From Polyangiaceae bacterium (GTDB taxonomy: Bacteria > Myxococcota_A > Polyangia > Polyangiales > Polyangiaceae): 44,402 bases of DNA. Positions 6,379 to 14,617 of the stretch are shown piece by piece. The notes beneath the pieces are model-generated. The model did no database searches. It saw nothing but the letters and a program-made list of their open reading frames with translations, and was not told the DNA's origin. The stretch spans positions 1 through 44,402 of the forward strand of contig JABFXY010000161.1 of assembly GCA_013361525.1 (NCBI GenBank). Reading direction: 5' to 3'. The stretch's first letter is position 1. Every line of letters begins with the position of its first letter. Both the position numbers and the translations under genes were made by a program.

Positions 6379-7740
6379 ATGTCGAAGGTCCTCGTCGTCG
6401 ACGATCAGCGAAATATGCGGACGACCCTCGCGCTCATGCTTCGCGGCGCGAGCTACGAGGTCGATGAGGCGAGCGACGGTGTCCAGGGCGTCGAAATGGG
6501 CTCGAAGGGCGCCTACGACGTCGTGCTCACCGATCTCCGGATGGGGTCGCAGGACGGCATCGGCGTCCTCCGCGCAGTAAAAGAGGCGCAGATGAACACC
6601 GAGGTGATCGTCATGACCGCCTACGGAACCATCGAGAGCGCCGTCGAAGCGATGCGTCTCGGCGCGTTCGACTACATCCAGAAGCCCTTCACCGAGGAAG
6701 AGCTCCTCGTGAAGGTTCAGCGCGCGATCGAGAAGCGGCAGCTCTCCGGCCACGTGCAGCTTCTGACGACCGAGTTCAAAGAGCGCTACAAGTTCGAGAA
6801 CATCGTCGGCCGCTCGCAGGCGATCCGCGACGTGCTGGGCCGCATCGTGAAGGTGGCCCCGACCGACGCGACCGTCCTCATCCAAGGCGAGAGCGGCACC
6901 GGCAAAGAGCTCGTGGCGAAGGCGATCCACGCGAACAGTCGCCGCATCGATCACCCGTACGTTCCGGTCAACTGCGCCGCGATCAGCGAGACGCTCCTCG
7001 AGAGCGAGCTCTTCGGTCACGCGCGCGGGTCGTTCACCGGCGCGATCAGCGCTCGCAAAGGCCTCTTCGAAGAGGCCGACGGCGGCACGTTCTTCTTCGA
7101 CGAGATCACGGAGACGCCGCTCTCCTTCCAGGCGAAGTTGCTCCGCGCGATCCAGGAGAACGAGATTCGCCGCGTCGGCGAGAACAAGCCGATCGGCATC
7201 AACGTCCGCATCATCGCCGCGACGAACCTCGATCTGCTGCAGGCCGTCGCGGAGAAGCGCTTTCGCCAAGACCTCTACTACCGCCTCAACGTCGCGCGCT
7301 TCGTGCTCCCGCCGCTCCGCGAGCGTCGCGAGGACATCGGCATCCTCTTCGGGCACTTCCTCGACAAGTACAACAAGAAGATGCACGTCCGCGCGAAGGT
7401 CGCCGACGGGGTCATCGAAGCGTTGATGAACTACGACTTCCCCGGCAACGTCCGCGAGCTCGAGAACATGGTCGAGCAGGCGGTCGCGCTCTCGGGCGGC
7501 GGGATGATCTCGGTGGACGACGTGCTTCCGACGTCGGGCACGCCCACGCAGCGTCAAGCTTCTGGGCGCACGCTCGCGGACGTGGTCGACGGCGCCGAGC
7601 GCCAAGCGATCGAAGCCGCCCTACGCGAAAGCGACGGCAGCCGCGAGCGCGCCGCCGAGGTCCTCGGCATCAGCCCGACGACGCTCTGGCGGAAGATGAC
7701 GCGTCTCGGGATCTCGTATCCGGCCAGCGGTCTTTCTTGA
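6379..7740 (+). CDS. NtrC-family sigma-54-dependent response regulator
   Basis: A complete 453-residue bacterial enhancer-binding protein. The N-terminal receiver domain (1-120) has phosphoacceptor D52 (VVLTDLRM), T80 and K102 (QKPF). The AAA+ domain (about 140-380) has Walker A GESGTGKE (170-177), the sigma-54-contacting loop as GSFTGA (217-222) instead of the common GAFTGA, Walker B FFFDE (D241, E242) and the arginine-containing PPLRERREDI segment. The C-terminal Fis-type HTH (about 410-445, SRERAAEVLGISPTTLWRKM) binds DNA. No histidine kinase is adjacent, so it is an orphan. Its TGA overlaps the TTG start of queA (TTGA), so the two are probably translated from one transcript. The target promoters are unknown. 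Confidence 0.93.
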   Translation: MSKVLVVDDQRNMRTTLALMLRGASYEVDEASDGVQGVEMGSKGAYDVVLTDLRMGSQDGIGVLRAVKEAQMNTEVIVMTAYGTIESAVEAMRLGAFDYIQKPFTEEELLVKVQRAIEKRQLSGHVQLLTTEFKERYKFENIVGRSQAIRDVLGRIVKVAPTDATVLIQGESGTGKELVAKAIHANSRRIDHPYVPVNCAAISETLLESELFGHARGSFTGAISARKGLFEEADGGTFFFDEITETPLSFQAKLLRAIQENEIRRVGENKPIGINVRIIAATNLDLLQAVAEKRFRQDLYYRLNVARFVLPPLRERREDIGILFGHFLDKYNKKMHVRAKVADGVIEALMNYDFPGNVRELENMVEQAVALSGGGMISVDDVLPTSGTPTQRQASGRTLADVVDGAERQAIEAALRESDGSRERAAEVLGISPTTLWRKMTRLGISYPASGLS

Positions 7741-8813
7741 GAGTCGACCGTCTCGATTACGACCTCCCTGCCGAGCTCATCGCGGCGCGACCCCCGGCGG
7801 ACCGCGATGGCGGCAGGCTCATGGTCCTCTCCCGCGGTGCCGAGCCTGCCGATCGCCGGATCGTCGATCTTCCGGATCTGATTCCGCCCTCTGCGCTCGT
7901 CGTGGTGAACGACACGCGCGTCATGCCCGCGCGGCTCTTCGGTCACAAACCGACGGGCGGCAAGGTGGAGTTGTTGCTCCTCGAGCGGCTCGAGACGCGC
8001 GGCGAAGACGCAGAGATTTGGCGTGCGCTCGCGCGTGCGTCGAAGGCGATGGGTGAGGGGACCCGCGTCGCGATCGACAAGGTCGAAGGCTTTCGCGCGG
8101 ACGTCGTTCGAAAGGACGAGACGGAGCCAGGCACGATCGACGTTCTTCTCACGGCGCCGACTGGCAAGAGCGTGACTGCGGCGATCGACGAAGCGGGGCA
8201 CGTGCCGTTGCCTCCTTATGTGGGTCGCGAGGACGAGCCCGAGGATCGCGAGCGCTACCAAACGATCTTCGCCCGGCGCGCCGGCGCCGTCGCAGCACCG
8301 ACGGCCGGCTTGCATCTGTCGGAGCGGCTGGTGGCTCGCCTCGAAGAGAAGGGCATCGCGTTCACGTCGGTGACGCTGCACGTCTCGCTCGGCACCTTCC
8401 AGCCCGTGAAGGTCGACGACCTCGACGAGCACCCGATGCACGCGGAGTGGTACGAAATAGGCGACGCCGCGCGGGACGCGATCGCCGCCGCCCGCGCACG
8501 AAACAGCCCGGTCATCGCGATCGGCACGACCGCCGTTCGAGCGCTCGAGAGCGCGGCCGATCCCGAGCGGCCTGGTCATGTCCTCACGCGCTCCGACCGG
8601 ACTCGCCTCCTCATCCAGCCGGGCTACACCTTCAAGGTCGTGGACGGCCTCCTCACCAATTTTCACCTGCCCCGATCGACGCTCCTCGCGCTCGTCTCCG
8701 CGTTCGCCGGGTACGAGGAGACCCTCGCGGCTTATCGAGCGGCCGTCGAGCGCCGCTATCGATTCTTCTCGTACGGCGACGCGATGCTGGTACTCGACCG
8801 GCACGAAGCATGA
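7737..8813 (+). CDS. queA: S-adenosylmethionine:tRNA ribosyltransferase-isomerase
   Basis: A complete 358-residue QueA. It transfers and isomerises the ribosyl group of SAM onto 7-aminomethyl-7-deazaguanine in tRNA, giving epoxyqueuosine at the wobble position of GUN-anticodon tRNAs. The N-terminus MRVDRLDYDLPAELIA matches the family start, and conserved blocks include NDTRVMPARL, PLPPYV, RYQTIFA, GAVAAPTAGLH and LLTNFHLPRSTLL. The start is TTG at 7737, overlapping the upstream stop; its ATGA end overlaps the tgt start. It directly precedes tgt, which acts one step earlier in the same pathway. Confidence 0.96.
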   Translation: MRVDRLDYDLPAELIAARPPADRDGGRLMVLSRGAEPADRRIVDLPDLIPPSALVVVNDTRVMPARLFGHKPTGGKVELLLLERLETRGEDAEIWRALARASKAMGEGTRVAIDKVEGFRADVVRKDETEPGTIDVLLTAPTGKSVTAAIDEAGHVPLPPYVGREDEPEDRERYQTIFARRAGAVAAPTAGLHLSERLVARLEEKGIAFTSVTLHVSLGTFQPVKVDDLDEHPMHAEWYEIGDAARDAIAAARARNSPVIAIGTTAVRALESAADPERPGHVLTRSDRTRLLIQPGYTFKVVDGLLTNFHLPRSTLLALVSAFAGYEETLAAYRAAVERRYRFFSYGDAMLVLDRHEA

Positions 8814-9937
8814 GACCGCAGGCACCCGGCTACGATTTCCGCACGATCGCGCAAAGTGGCAACGCCCGAGCCTGCGAGCTCGTGACGCCGCACGCCGTGG
8901 TCGAGACTCCGACGTTCATGCCGGTCGGCACGCAAGGCTGCGTGAAGACGCTGACGCCGCACGAGGTCGCCGCGACCGGTGCGCGCATCGTGCTCGGCAA
9001 CACGTACCACCTCTGGCTGCGCCCGGGCGCTGAGGCGATCGACACGTTCGGCGGGCTCCACGGCTTCAGCAAATGGCCGCACGCGATGTTGACCGACTCC
9101 GGTGGCTTCCAGGCGTTTTCGCTCGCGAAGCTCCGCAAGACGACGGAGGACGGCTTCTCGTTCAAGTCGCACATCGACGGCGCCGCGAAGCACCTCTCGC
9201 CGGAGGAGGCGATGCGCGTTCAAGGCCTCATCGGCGCGGACATCGCGATGCAGCTCGACATCTGCCCGCCGGGCGGCGCGCCGCGCGACGAGATCATCGC
9301 GGCGTGTGCGCGGACGACGCGCTGGGCGAAGCGCTGCCTGGTCTCGCGCCGGAAGGACCAAGCGGTCTTCGGTATCGTGCAAGGAGGCTGCGACGTCGGT
9401 CTACGGCGGGAGCACGCGGCCGAGCTCGGCGAGCTGCCTTTCGACGGGCTCGCGCTCGGCGGCTTCAGCGTCGGCGAGCCGATCGAGTCGATGCACGCGA
9501 CGCTCCCCGAGGTCGCGCCCTCGCTCGATCCCGAGCGCCCTCGTTACTTGATGGGCGTCGGCACGCCGCGCGACCTCGTCATCGGCATCGCCGCGGGCAT
9601 CGACATGTTCGATTGCGTGCTTCCGACGCGCAACGCGCGCAACGGCCAGGCTCTGCTCGAACGCGGCAAGGTCGTCATCAAACAAGCCCGATACAAGGAG
9701 GACAAGTCCCCGCTCGACCCGTCCTGCTCTTGCCCGTGTTGCAGCGGCGGGTACTCGCGCGCCTACCTCCGTCACCTGTTCCTCGCCGGCGAGATCCTCG
9801 TCTTGCGCCTCTTCACGCAGCACAACCTTCATCTGTACGGAGAGCTCGTGCGACAGGCGCGTAGGTCGATCATCGACGGAACCTGGGCTGCCTTCGCCGC
9901 AAAATGGTCACAGGCAGGCATCGGCGATCCGGATTGA
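8810..9937 (+). CDS. tgt: tRNA-guanine transglycosylase
   Basis: A complete 375-residue bacterial TGT, which exchanges guanine-34 for preQ1 in tRNAs Asp, Asn, His and Tyr. The ATG at 8810 overlaps the queA stop (ATGA). Visible are D96 in MLTDSGGFQAFSL, the FGIVQGG substrate loop (188-193 region), and nucleophile D268 in MFDCVLPTRNARNG. The zinc site has C306, C308 and C310/C311 (CSCPCC) and H338 (TQHNL). The segment between the last Cys and the YSRAYL motif is one residue longer than in the well-studied enzymes. Together with queA it forms a queuosine operon under an NtrC-type gene. Confidence 0.96.
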   Translation: MRPQAPGYDFRTIAQSGNARACELVTPHAVVETPTFMPVGTQGCVKTLTPHEVAATGARIVLGNTYHLWLRPGAEAIDTFGGLHGFSKWPHAMLTDSGGFQAFSLAKLRKTTEDGFSFKSHIDGAAKHLSPEEAMRVQGLIGADIAMQLDICPPGGAPRDEIIAACARTTRWAKRCLVSRRKDQAVFGIVQGGCDVGLRREHAAELGELPFDGLALGGFSVGEPIESMHATLPEVAPSLDPERPRYLMGVGTPRDLVIGIAAGIDMFDCVLPTRNARNGQALLERGKVVIKQARYKEDKSPLDPSCSCPCCSGGYSRAYLRHLFLAGEILVLRLFTQHNLHLYGELVRQARRSIIDGTWAAFAAKWSQAGIGDPD

Positions 9938-9997
9938 TTGCGGTCGGTCGCAGCCGTTGAGTCGGCGACAAACCGTGATAGCGTCAGTTCGGGGCCG

Positions 9998-11848
9998 ATG
10001 AGCCACGATCAGAAGAAGGTCTTGGGAAAGATCCTGCTCGAGCAGCAGGCCGTGCGTCCCCAAGATCTCGAACGAGTCGCTGCAACGCGTGAGCCCGGAG
10101 GGCCGCCGCTCGCGTCCCGTCTCATCGAAGCAGGTCTCGTGACCGAGCTCGAAGCGTTGAAGGCGCTGAGCGCGCAGCGCGGTGTTCCGGGCCTCGATCT
10201 GCACCAGATCTGCATCAAGCTGATCGACCTCTCCTCCATCCCTCGCGAGATCGCGCTCGTCCACAAGCTGCTCGCCGTCCTCGACCGCCAGGATCGCATC
10301 TTCATCGCGATGGCGAACCCCGAGGACAAGAAGGTCATCGAGGAGATCGAGTTCGTCACGGGCAAGCGCGTCTTCGCGTACATCGCGCTCGAGGCGACGT
10401 TGCTCCGCGCGATTCGGGACGCGTACGACGCGCGCGATCGAGGCGAGACGCACTACGTCGGCCCGACCTGTCCCGCGGAGGTCTTGCGCCGCGCGGGGCT
10501 CGACCCGCGGCACTACGGTCGCGGCGATCAGCCTGCCGCTGCAACTGCGCCTCCTGCGTCGCCGTCACCGCCGCCGCCGATGGCCGCTCCGGGGCCGGGC
10601 GCGCCGCCGGCGCAACCGGCTCCGGCAGCAGCAGCGCGCACCGCTGCGCGCCCCGGCGGGTCGGCCCACGGTTCGAGCGATAGCATCCCGCGCGCGGCGC
10701 CCGCTGGAGCTGCGCCTGCAACGGCCTCGCGTCCGCCGGCCGCGCGGCCCGGCGGGTTTGCCTCGCCGATCGCACGCGTCGAGTTCCAATCCGCGGCGCC
10801 GCCGGCCCCGTCGCCGTCCGCTGCACCTCCCGTCGGGCTCGGTGGGCTCACGCCGCCGACAGGGAAGGGATCATCGGCCTCGTTCCGCGCCGTGCCGGCC
10901 AACACCGAGTCCCGCTTCCGTCCGTCGACCTCGCGCATGCAGGCGGTCAAGCCGTCGGTCGTCGTCGATCCGAAGATGGAGCAGGCGGTCGACGCCGAGA
11001 TCAACGAGGCGGATTTCGGCGACCTCAACGAAGAGGTTTCCATCGCCGGTCAACCGCTCCCGAAAGAGGCCGTGCCGGTGCCTGCCGGCAAAAAGAAGGT
11101 CCTCATCGTCGACGACGAGCGCGAGATCCGCGTCCTCATCCGGCGCCTGCTCGAAGAGCGCGGGCACATCGTCGTCGAGGCGGACCGAGGCAAGCTCGCG
11201 CTGCAGATGCTCAAGCTCGAAAACCCGGATCTCGTCGTGCTCGACGCGATGCTGCCCGAGGTCCACGGCTTCGACATCGCGAAGCGCATCCGCGGCTCGA
11301 CGCGCTACGGCCACATCCCGATCATCATGGTTTCGGCCGTGTACCGCGGCTGGCGCTTCGCCCAAGACGCCAAGCAGAGCTACGGCGTCGATGCGTACCT
11401 CGAGAAGCCGTTCCGTGTGCAAGAGCTCGTGACGGTCATCGAGACGGCGCTGAAAGACGGCCGCACCCCCGCCGATCCGGAGCGCATGAGCTCCGACGCG
11501 GAGAAGCTCTTGAACGACGGCGTCGAGGCCTACCGCGCCGGAGACCTCGAGCGAGCGACCGAGCTCTTACAGCGCGGCGTCGTCATCGATCCGTTCGCTT
11601 ACCGGCTTCGATTCCACCTCGGCTTGCTGCTCGGCAAACGCGGGCTGCTTTACGACGCGATCGAGCAGCTCGAGCGGGCCGTCCAGATCCAGGGCTTGCA
11701 CTTCCCGAGCTTGAAGAACCTCGCGATCCTCTACCAACAGGCCGGTTTCCGTAACAAAGCCCTCGAGGCCTGGGAGCGAGCGCTCGGCGCGGCTCCCGAC
11801 GACGACACGAAGCGCGCGATCAAAGAGCACATCGTCTCGCTGCTCTGA
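9998..11848 (+). CDS. MshEN/GspE-N - receiver - TPR protein
   Basis: A 616-residue cytoplasmic protein; ATG 9998 was chosen because the extra 20 residues from the upstream in-frame start (9938) look non-conserved. Residues about 1-150 form a T2SSE/MshEN-type N-terminal domain (LGKILLEQQAVRPQDLERVA, later LASRLIEAGLVTELEALKAL); in several ATPases this domain binds c-di-GMP. A Pro/Ala/Gly-rich linker (about 170-320) follows, then a receiver domain (about 366-490) with DD at 373-374, phosphoacceptor D416 (VVLDAMLPE) and the KPF lysine, then TPR-like helices (about 497-616, DGVEAYRAGDLERATELLQR). No ATPase part of GspE/PilB is present. It probably integrates phosphorylation and perhaps c-di-GMP for protein interactions; this role is inferred. 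Confidence 0.82.
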   Translation: MSHDQKKVLGKILLEQQAVRPQDLERVAATREPGGPPLASRLIEAGLVTELEALKALSAQRGVPGLDLHQICIKLIDLSSIPREIALVHKLLAVLDRQDRIFIAMANPEDKKVIEEIEFVTGKRVFAYIALEATLLRAIRDAYDARDRGETHYVGPTCPAEVLRRAGLDPRHYGRGDQPAAATAPPASPSPPPPMAAPGPGAPPAQPAPAAAARTAARPGGSAHGSSDSIPRAAPAGAAPATASRPPAARPGGFASPIARVEFQSAAPPAPSPSAAPPVGLGGLTPPTGKGSSASFRAVPANTESRFRPSTSRMQAVKPSVVVDPKMEQAVDAEINEADFGDLNEEVSIAGQPLPKEAVPVPAGKKKVLIVDDEREIRVLIRRLLEERGHIVVEADRGKLALQMLKLENPDLVVLDAMLPEVHGFDIAKRIRGSTRYGHIPIIMVSAVYRGWRFAQDAKQSYGVDAYLEKPFRVQELVTVIETALKDGRTPADPERMSSDAEKLLNDGVEAYRAGDLERATELLQRGVVIDPFAYRLRFHLGLLLGKRGLLYDAIEQLERAVQIQGLHFPSLKNLAILYQQAGFRNKALEAWERALGAAPDDDTKRAIKEHIVSLL

Positions 11849-11891
11849 GGTCCGCGGGCACCCGGGCAAGCTAGGTGCACTTCACGCATGC

Positions 11892-11917
11892 TTCGCACGG
11901 CGAGCCGTGCGAATTTT
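11892..11917 (+). terminator. Intrinsic terminator
   Basis: A near-perfect hairpin, TTCGCACGG-CGAG-CCGTGCGAA (9-bp stem and tetraloop), is followed at once by TTTT. It lies 44 bp after the stop of the MshEN-REC-TPR gene and separates it from the next gene. Confidence 0.85.
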
Positions 11918-11989
11918 CACGGCCCCCCTGTGTGCAGGGCTCGCAGGATCGTCTAACCTACCGACTACGGCGGAAGGCGAGAAAAATCG

Positions 11990-14041
11990 GTGAAGTTCGT
12001 CTGCGACAACTGCAAGGCCAAGTACCAGATCGGCGACGAAAAGGTCGCGGGGAAGACCCTGCGCATGAAGTGCCGCCGGTGCGGGCACATGATTCAGGTC
12101 GCAGCCAGCGTCACGGAGAGCTCCGTCTCGACGAAGCTTCCCACCGAGCAGGCGACTGGTAGCGCGCCCGAGCCGATCGAGGCAACGCCCCCGCCGGGCC
12201 CTGCTTTCGCGACCCCGGCTTCGCAGCCTTCATTGACCGACTCACCGCTCGAGGGTCCTGCTGATGGTGGACGCGACGACGAGGGCGCGACGATCGTCAA
12301 GCCGTCGCCGCTCTTCCTGTTCGAGAGCCAGAAGCTTTCGCCCGGACGTCCTGTTCCCGCAGCGCCCCCCTCCGTAACCGGGAGCGGGTCGATCCCGCGT
12401 CCGTTGCACGCCGCTCCTGCACCGCCCCCGTCCTCGCTCGGTGCACGACCTTCATCGCCGCCCGCGCCGCGCATCGTTCCACCCGCGCGGGCCTCGATGC
12501 GTTCGACCCCGCCTCCCGCGGGGATGAGCTCGCCGGGCACGTCCGTGCCGCGCGCGCCGCTTCGCGCGACGTCCGGCGGCACCGCGGCTGCGCTGGCCCA
12601 AGCTCCGATCGGCGTTGCACAGCCAACGCCCATTCGTCCCGGCCTCGCGGCCGCGCCGATGCCCACGCATGCGGTCTCGAGCCCCGGGTTGTACGGAGGC
12701 TTCGTCGAAGCCGTCTCCGCGCCGCAGAGCTCGAGCGCGCCGCTTCCCACGGAGGACTGGTACGTCGGAATCGCCGGAGTCCCCCTCGGTCCCGTGCGAC
12801 TTTCCGTCCTTCGCGAGAAGGCCTCGCAAGGACAGGTCGACGCGGCGTCTCTCGTCTGGCGCGAGGGCTACGAAGAGTGGCAGGCCGTCAGCAAGCTGCC
12901 CGCGCTGCTCGAGCTCGTCGAAGACGCGCGGCTCGGTCGCAACAGCCGCGCGAGCGCGACGCCTGCACCGGGCATGGTCGGCGCGCAGAGCTCCTCTTTG
13001 GGCTCGTCACCAGTCGTTCCGGAGGCCGCAATGAGCCTCCCGTTCGATCTCGTACGCGGTGCGCCGCACGCCCCGGGCACGCGCCCCATCCCCCCTCCTG
13101 CGGACTCGAACGTCGGCGATCGTCCCGCATCGTTGGGGCTCCAAGCACCTGCTGCCAAAGGCGTGGACGTCGTCAGCGATCCCTTCGCGCCGAAGCCGGC
13201 GGCGACCGGCGTCGATGCGCCGATGCCCGCGCCGAGTGGTTACGGCCTCACGACGACCGCGGGCTTCTCCAACGAGAAGGTCGCCGCCGATCTCGAGCGG
13301 CCGAGCATCTCCGCCGAGCCGGTCGAGCCGCGCAAGAAGCGCGGTCTTCACCCGATGGTGTGGGCGTTCATCGCGATGGCTGCCGCGTTCGGTGGCGTCG
13401 CCGCGTGGGCGGTTTTCCTTCGCAAGCCCGACGTCGTCTACGTGAACAACGCCAACACCGCGTCCGCGGGCGACTCCAACCCTGGCGGCGCCGCTCCCCC
13501 TGCGCCCCCGAAGGGCGACGCGACCGCGGACACGACAGCCGAAGCGACCGCGGCCGTCGATCCGATGTCTTCATCGACCGCGGGCGCGGTCGCGATGCCG
13601 GGCGGTGGGCCCCGCGGCACGGGCGGCGCGACGACGAGCAAACCGGGCGAAACCGCCACACCCTTCGACACATCCGGCTTCGGCGGACCGAGCACCGGCC
13701 CGAAGACGACCGGTCCGGACAGCGGCCACACCGGCAGCGGTCCGTTGAGCTCCGGCGAAGCGCAAGGCGTCGTCGCGAAGAACTCACCGCGTGTTCGTCG
13801 TAACTGCTGGGACCCTCAGGTCTCCGCGCGCTCTTCGGACGCACCGAACAGCGTGAAGGTGAACGCCACGCTCAATGTCGGCGCCGACGGCAGCGTGAAG
13901 AGCGCGAACGTCAGCGGCGGCAACGAGAAGCACTACCCCGGCCTCGTGAGCTGCGTGCAAAGCCAGGTGAAGGGTTGGCGGTTCCCGCCTTCGGGTGAGG
14001 GCGGCACGGTCGTGGTTCCCTTCGGCTTCAACGCGCAATAA
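11990..14041 (+). CDS. AgmX/GltJ-like zinc-ribbon, GYF, TM and TonB-like protein
   Basis: A 683-residue inner-membrane protein starting at GTG. The N-terminus is an MJ0042-type zinc ribbon (C5, C8, C28, C31: VCDNCKAKY ... MKCRRCGH). A long Pro/Ser/Ala-rich linker leads to a GYF_2-type domain (about 255-305, DWYVGIAGVPLGPVRLSVLR and YEEWQAVSKL). One TM helix lies at about 455-476. The periplasmic part has an Ala/Gly/Thr-rich linker and a C-terminal AgmX/PglI or TonB-like domain (about 585-683) with two cysteines (NCW, SCV) and a VGADGSVKSANV motif. This domain order matches GltJ (AgmX) of the Myxococcus gliding machinery, whose zinc ribbon recruits MglA-type regulators. No other glt/agl gene is present, so the role in motility is inference. 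Confidence 0.82.
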   Translation: MKFVCDNCKAKYQIGDEKVAGKTLRMKCRRCGHMIQVAASVTESSVSTKLPTEQATGSAPEPIEATPPPGPAFATPASQPSLTDSPLEGPADGGRDDEGATIVKPSPLFLFESQKLSPGRPVPAAPPSVTGSGSIPRPLHAAPAPPPSSLGARPSSPPAPRIVPPARASMRSTPPPAGMSSPGTSVPRAPLRATSGGTAAALAQAPIGVAQPTPIRPGLAAAPMPTHAVSSPGLYGGFVEAVSAPQSSSAPLPTEDWYVGIAGVPLGPVRLSVLREKASQGQVDAASLVWREGYEEWQAVSKLPALLELVEDARLGRNSRASATPAPGMVGAQSSSLGSSPVVPEAAMSLPFDLVRGAPHAPGTRPIPPPADSNVGDRPASLGLQAPAAKGVDVVSDPFAPKPAATGVDAPMPAPSGYGLTTTAGFSNEKVAADLERPSISAEPVEPRKKRGLHPMVWAFIAMAAAFGGVAAWAVFLRKPDVVYVNNANTASAGDSNPGGAAPPAPPKGDATADTTAEATAAVDPMSSSTAGAVAMPGGGPRGTGGATTSKPGETATPFDTSGFGGPSTGPKTTGPDSGHTGSGPLSSGEAQGVVAKNSPRVRRNCWDPQVSARSSDAPNSVKVNATLNVGADGSVKSANVSGGNEKHYPGLVSCVQSQVKGWRFPPSGEGGTVVVPFGFNAQ

Positions 14042-14083
14042 CCGCCCACCCAATCGCCGCCTCTATGGCGGGTGAGGTTTCCC

Positions 14084-14614
14084 ATGGATCGACTCGAGGT
14101 CGTCGTCGGAGACATCACCCGCCTGGCGCTCGATGCGATCGTCAATGCCGCGAACGAGCGCATGCTCGGCGGCGGCGGTGTGGATGGCGCGATTCATCGC
14201 GCCGCGGGGCCCGAGCTGCTCACCGCCTGTCGCGCGATACCCGAAGTGCGCCCCGGCGTACGTTGCCCGACGGGCGATGCCCGCATCACGCCGGGCTTCA
14301 ACCTGTCCGCGCGCTACGTCATCCATACCGTCGGACCGGTCTGGCGCGGCGGCCAGGAAGGTGAGCCCGCGCTCCTCCGAGCTTGTTATCGCTCATCGTT
14401 GAAACTCGCCGTCGATAACGGCCTTCACACGATTGCGTTCCCGGCGATCAGCACCGGCGTCTTTTCGTATCCGCCGCGCTCCGCCGCCCGCGTCGCAACC
14501 GACGTGTGCAGGGCCTTCCTCGCGGAGAATTCCGGGTTCGAGCGCATCGTGCTCGTCGCATTTCGAGAAGCGGACGCGGCCGTGCTTCGCGCAGAGGCGC
14601 AAAGCACGGCCTGA
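14084..14614 (+). CDS. Macrodomain O-acetyl-ADP-ribose deacetylase (YmdB-like)
   Basis: A complete 176-residue macrodomain. It closely follows the E. coli YmdB pattern: VVGDIT near the start, AIVNAANERMLGGGGVDGAI (the ADP-ribose site with the catalytic Asn and the GGGGVD loop), HRAAGP, CPTGDARIT, VIHTVGPVW and FPAISTGVFSYP (the diphosphate-binding loop). Such enzymes hydrolyse O-acetyl-ADP-ribose and mono-ADP-ribosyl modifications; YmdB has also been linked to RNase III control. The ATG at 14084 is preceded by GGTGAGG at good spacing; a GTG at 14072 is an alternative. It converges with the minus-strand lipoprotein gene, with only three bases between the stops. Confidence 0.93.
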   Translation: MDRLEVVVGDITRLALDAIVNAANERMLGGGGVDGAIHRAAGPELLTACRAIPEVRPGVRCPTGDARITPGFNLSARYVIHTVGPVWRGGQEGEPALLRACYRSSLKLAVDNGLHTIAFPAISTGVFSYPPRSAARVATDVCRAFLAENSGFERIVLVAFREADAAVLRAEAQSTA

Positions 14615-14617
14615 CGG

